8,092 nt of DNA, taken from an uncultured Lachnospiraceae bacterium. GTDB taxonomy: Bacteria; Bacillota; Clostridia; Lachnospirales; Lachnospiraceae. Positions 6,280 to 8,092 of this stretch are shown piece after piece (position 1 is the first letter of the stretch; every line of letters begins with the position of its first letter). The DNA is taken from the NCBI GenBank assembly GCA_900557385.1, contig USSP01000076.1, positions 1-8,092 of the forward strand, written 5' to 3'. The notes beneath the pieces were generated by a model that saw only the letters and a list, made by a program, of their open reading frames with translations, ran no database searches and had not been told where the DNA came from. Both the position numbers and the translations under genes were made by a program.

Positions 6280-6945
6280 TTATTTAACCAAAACTTCCAG
6301 ATAGCCCACCAGCTTATCAAAATCATAGGACTCCATTACACCCAGGCTGGGGTCATAAAATTTACCGTCAAAATATACCAGATAGTGACTGTAACGTCCC
6401 ATCTTCTCCAAAAGGATACAGCATTTGGGCAGTTTTACCACCGGTGCACCCAGGGTATAAATCAGTTCCTCGGTGTGCTCCAGACCAAAGTAGTTCAGGG
6501 CACCGATAATTTTATCCATGGTCGCCTGCCATTCTGCACAATGCATAACTTCGCTGGCTTCATCTATGGTGATGCCTGCAAGCATTGCTACGCAGGACTG
6601 TCCGCACAGACCGTCATGGGGCTGATGAATACAGTCGATATGGTCAATGTGACGGATGGGTTTGGCAGAACAGTAAGGGCTGTCCTCCACACCGTATTTG
6701 GTAATACGGAAGGTCACCGGATAGTCCTTGCCTGCTTCAAACTGTTTCATGATCTGGGGATGAATGGGAATCTTGTAGTAACCGTTTCCCTTAGGCTCCA
6801 GGTTACATACAAAAGTGATTCCGTTCAGTTTAACCTTCGCCGGTACATTTCCTTCTTTTTTGAAGATTTCCCAGATATTAAAGGGAAGGTCAATAAAACT
6901 GTTGTTTTCGTCTTTTTCAATTTTTCCTATAAATGAGTACTTCAT
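6280..6945 (-). CDS. DUF1905 domain fused to a C39-like cysteine peptidase domain
   Basis: A 221-residue protein with two parts. Residues 1 to about 85 match the DUF1905 pattern: a beta-barrel-type domain with FIDLPFNIWEIF, VPAKVKLNG and NGYYKIPIHPQI. Residues from about 105 resemble the papain-like C39 family: Gln108 in HQPHDGLCG as oxyanion residue, Cys114 as nucleophile in LCGQSCVAMLAG, His187 in SHYLVYFDG and Asp198 in YDPS. Their order and spacing match C39 peptidases, suggesting an active thiol hydrolase. There is no signal peptide, membrane segment or ABC transporter part, so it is not a typical bacteriocin-leader processing transporter. The substrate is unknown. Many other cysteines (47, 92, 105, 118, 136, 175, 176) are present. 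Its ATG at 6943-6945 follows AAAGG by about 5 bases. It sits 91 bases after pheT and 25 before the M18 aminopeptidase, which hints at peptide processing or turnover. The domain calls are by eye; function is inferred. Confidence 0.72.
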   Translation of the reverse strand: MKYSFIGKIEKDENNSFIDLPFNIWEIFKKEGNVPAKVKLNGITFVCNLEPKGNGYYKIPIHPQIMKQFEAGKDYPVTFRITKYGVEDSPYCSAKPIRHIDHIDCIHQPHDGLCGQSCVAMLAGITIDEASEVMHCAEWQATMDKIIGALNYFGLEHTEELIYTLGAPVVKLPKCCILLEKMGRYSHYLVYFDGKFYDPSLGVMESYDFDKLVGYLEVLVK

Positions 6946-6984
6946 TGTTACCTTTCACTCCTGATTTCCTATTTTCTATGCATA

Positions 6985-7013
6985 AGTTTACCACAGGAGT
7001 ACACTCCCGTCAC
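6985..7013 (-). promoter_or_regulatory. Possible promoter of the DUF1905/C39-M18-queA-pilZ operon, with dyad in the spacer
   Basis: On the minus strand GTGACG (7008-7013) and TAAACT (6985-6990) are separated by exactly 17 bases, each matching four of six consensus positions. The spacer carries an inverted repeat with arms GGAGT and ACTCC (6996-7007), extendable to a 7-base-pair hairpin over 6993-7010. No T-run follows the hairpin, so it is not a standard terminator for pheT. It could be an operator overlapping RNA polymerase, or chance. Initiation would be near 6978, about 33 bases before the ATG. Confidence 0.4.
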
Positions 7014-7036
7014 GCGAAAAAAGGGTTAAATTTTTA

Positions 7037-8092
7037 TCAGGAACGAAGCTCGATACCCAGACTCTGGAGTCCGTTAAGGATTTTCTTCATGGCTGCGGAA
7101 ATTTCTGCCTCCTCCATGGTTTTCTCCTTGTTCCGGAAGGTAATGGTATAAGCGACGGACTTAAATCCCGGCTTGATCTGTGCACCCTCATATAAATCAA
7201 AGAGCTCGTAGCTTTCCAGATGCTTACCGCCACGCTGTGCGATTACTTCCTCAATCTGTCCTACCAGGATGTCCTTGGGAACGACCATGGATAAGTCTCT
7301 GGTAACCGCAGGGAATTTGGCAATGCCTTCGTATTTACGATCAAAGGTGGTCAGAGGAACGATGGCCGGCATATCCAGCACTGCCACATAAGCCTTGGTT
7401 CCGATATTGTAATTGTCACAAACCTCCGGATGTACCTCACCCATGTAGCCAATCAGTGTCTCTCCATAGTAAATATCTGCTTTTCTGCCGGGATGGAGGT
7501 AGGGGCACTCGCAATTGGGATCAAATTTCGGATTTTCAAACATACCTACAGCAGTTAAGAATTCTTCCACAACTCCCTTCATCGTGAAGAAATCGCCTTC
7601 TCCGTAAAAGCCTAAAGTAAACTGCATCCGCTCATCTGCATATTCGTTCAAAGGCAGTGCCTTGGGCAGATAAATATTAGCTAATTCGTAAAGCTTCACA
7701 TCCTTATTACGACGGTTATAGTTGGTAGATAAGCTGGTGAGTATTCCGTTCAAAGAGCTGGTACGCATTACCGAATAATCCTCTCCCAGGGGATTGGAAA
7801 TGGTAATTGCCTGGCGCAGCTTGTCCTCTGCGGGAAGTAATAATTTGTCAAATACCTTGGGGCTCTCGAAGGAATAGGTCATTCCCTGGGAGAAACCACA
7901 ATATTCCGCAATATCTCTGGCTTTCTGCTCAATACGAAGCTTGTAGGAAAGTTTACCTGCAGTTGCCTCGCCGGAAGGCAGGGTCAGAGGAATCTTGTCA
8001 TAGCCGTAGAATCTTGCTACTTCTTCCGCAAGATCGGCGATACGGAATAAGTCATGACGGAAGGTTGGTGCGATCACTTCTTTTGCTTCTGC
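7037..8092 (-). CDS. pheT: Phenylalanyl-tRNA synthetase beta subunit, C-terminal part
   Basis: Beta chain of the heterotetrameric enzyme that charges tRNA-Phe with phenylalanine. The visible 351 residues and TGA stop are the C-terminal part of a protein usually near 800 residues; the rest lies past the right edge. The piece begins AEAKEVIAPTFRHDL in the B5 domain, followed by the hallmark RIADLAEEVARFYGYDKIP. Next comes the catalytic-like core (TYSFESPKVF, ITISNPLGEDYSVMRTSSL, DVKLYELANIYLP) that contacts the alpha chain. It ends with the FDX-ACB anticodon-binding domain from KFPAVTRDLSMVVP to the end (roughly 7040-7330). The frame is open to the window edge; the GTG at 8075-8077 is an internal valine, not a start. 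pheS should lie just upstream, outside the window. No terminator is visible in the 91 bases after the stop, so some read-through into the next gene is possible. Confidence 0.96.
   Translation of the reverse strand, partial: AEAKEVIAPTFRHDLFRIADLAEEVARFYGYDKIPLTLPSGEATAGKLSYKLRIEQKARDIAEYCGFSQGMTYSFESPKVFDKLLLPAEDKLRQAITISNPLGEDYSVMRTSSLNGILTSLSTNYNRRNKDVKLYELANIYLPKALPLNEYADERMQFTLGFYGEGDFFTMKGVVEEFLTAVGMFENPKFDPNCECPYLHPGRKADIYYGETLIGYMGEVHPEVCDNYNIGTKAYVAVLDMPAIVPLTTFDRKYEGIAKFPAVTRDLSMVVPKDILVGQIEEVIAQRGGKHLESYELFDLYEGAQIKPGFKSVAYTITFRNKEKTMEEAEISAAMKKILNGLQSLGIELRS

Noticed and set aside
6255..6326. Longer form of the M18 protein starting at 6326
   Set aside because: It would overlap the preceding gene's coding end, lacks a ribosome binding site, and the added residues do not belong to the M18 family.
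5070..6936. Plus-strand open frames opposite the M18 and DUF1905/C39-like genes
   Set aside because: Antisense to clear minus-strand genes with full motif sets; no family resemblance.
6993..7010. Hairpin after pheT as a rho-independent terminator
   Set aside because: The stem is short with a G-U pair and is followed by GGTAAACTTATG rather than a U-run.

Overview
The window reads as an ordinary chromosomal stretch from a Gram-positive anaerobe of the Clostridia, most likely a Lachnospiraceae-type gut bacterium. This rests on recognition of the protein families: a clostridial EF-G-like GTPase, a Firmicutes-style TyrA with a C-terminal ACT domain, a clostridial M18 aminopeptidase, and a small PilZ protein beside queA. 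Strong AGGAGG-like ribosome binding sites, AT-rich promoters and moderate GC content agree. Genus and species cannot be assigned from the sequence alone.

Layout from left to right. Positions 1-2073, minus strand: an EF-G-like translation GTPase, complete except for its last few residues and stop codon beyond the left edge. Positions 2074-2274: a divergent, AT-rich promoter region with short nested repeats; each flanking gene has a recognisable sigma-A-type promoter. Positions 2275-3366, plus strand: tyrA (prephenate dehydrogenase with ACT domain), closed by a terminator that probably works in both directions. Positions 3401-8092: five minus-strand genes, in transcription order pheT (C-terminal part only), a DUF1905 / C39-like cysteine peptidase-like fusion, an M18 aminopeptidase, queA and a single-domain PilZ protein. 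The last four are separated by only 21-28 bases and look like one transcription unit. It is probably started by a promoter in the 91-base gap after pheT, possibly with read-through from pheT.

Functionally, the window groups translation-related genes (EF-G-like factor, phenylalanyl-tRNA synthetase beta chain, queuosine tRNA modification) with aromatic amino acid synthesis (TyrA), peptide turnover (M18 and perhaps the C39-like protein) and cyclic-di-GMP sensing (PilZ). I see no mobile element, CRISPR array, tRNA or rRNA gene, or prophage sign, and no convincing new multi-gene system.

The points most worth a second look are: the non-standard GTPase motifs of the EF-G-like protein, including loss of the switch II histidine; the DUF1905 plus C39-like architecture with an apparently intact catalytic set; the repeat cluster flanking the EF-G-like promoter; and the placement of a PilZ receptor behind queA.
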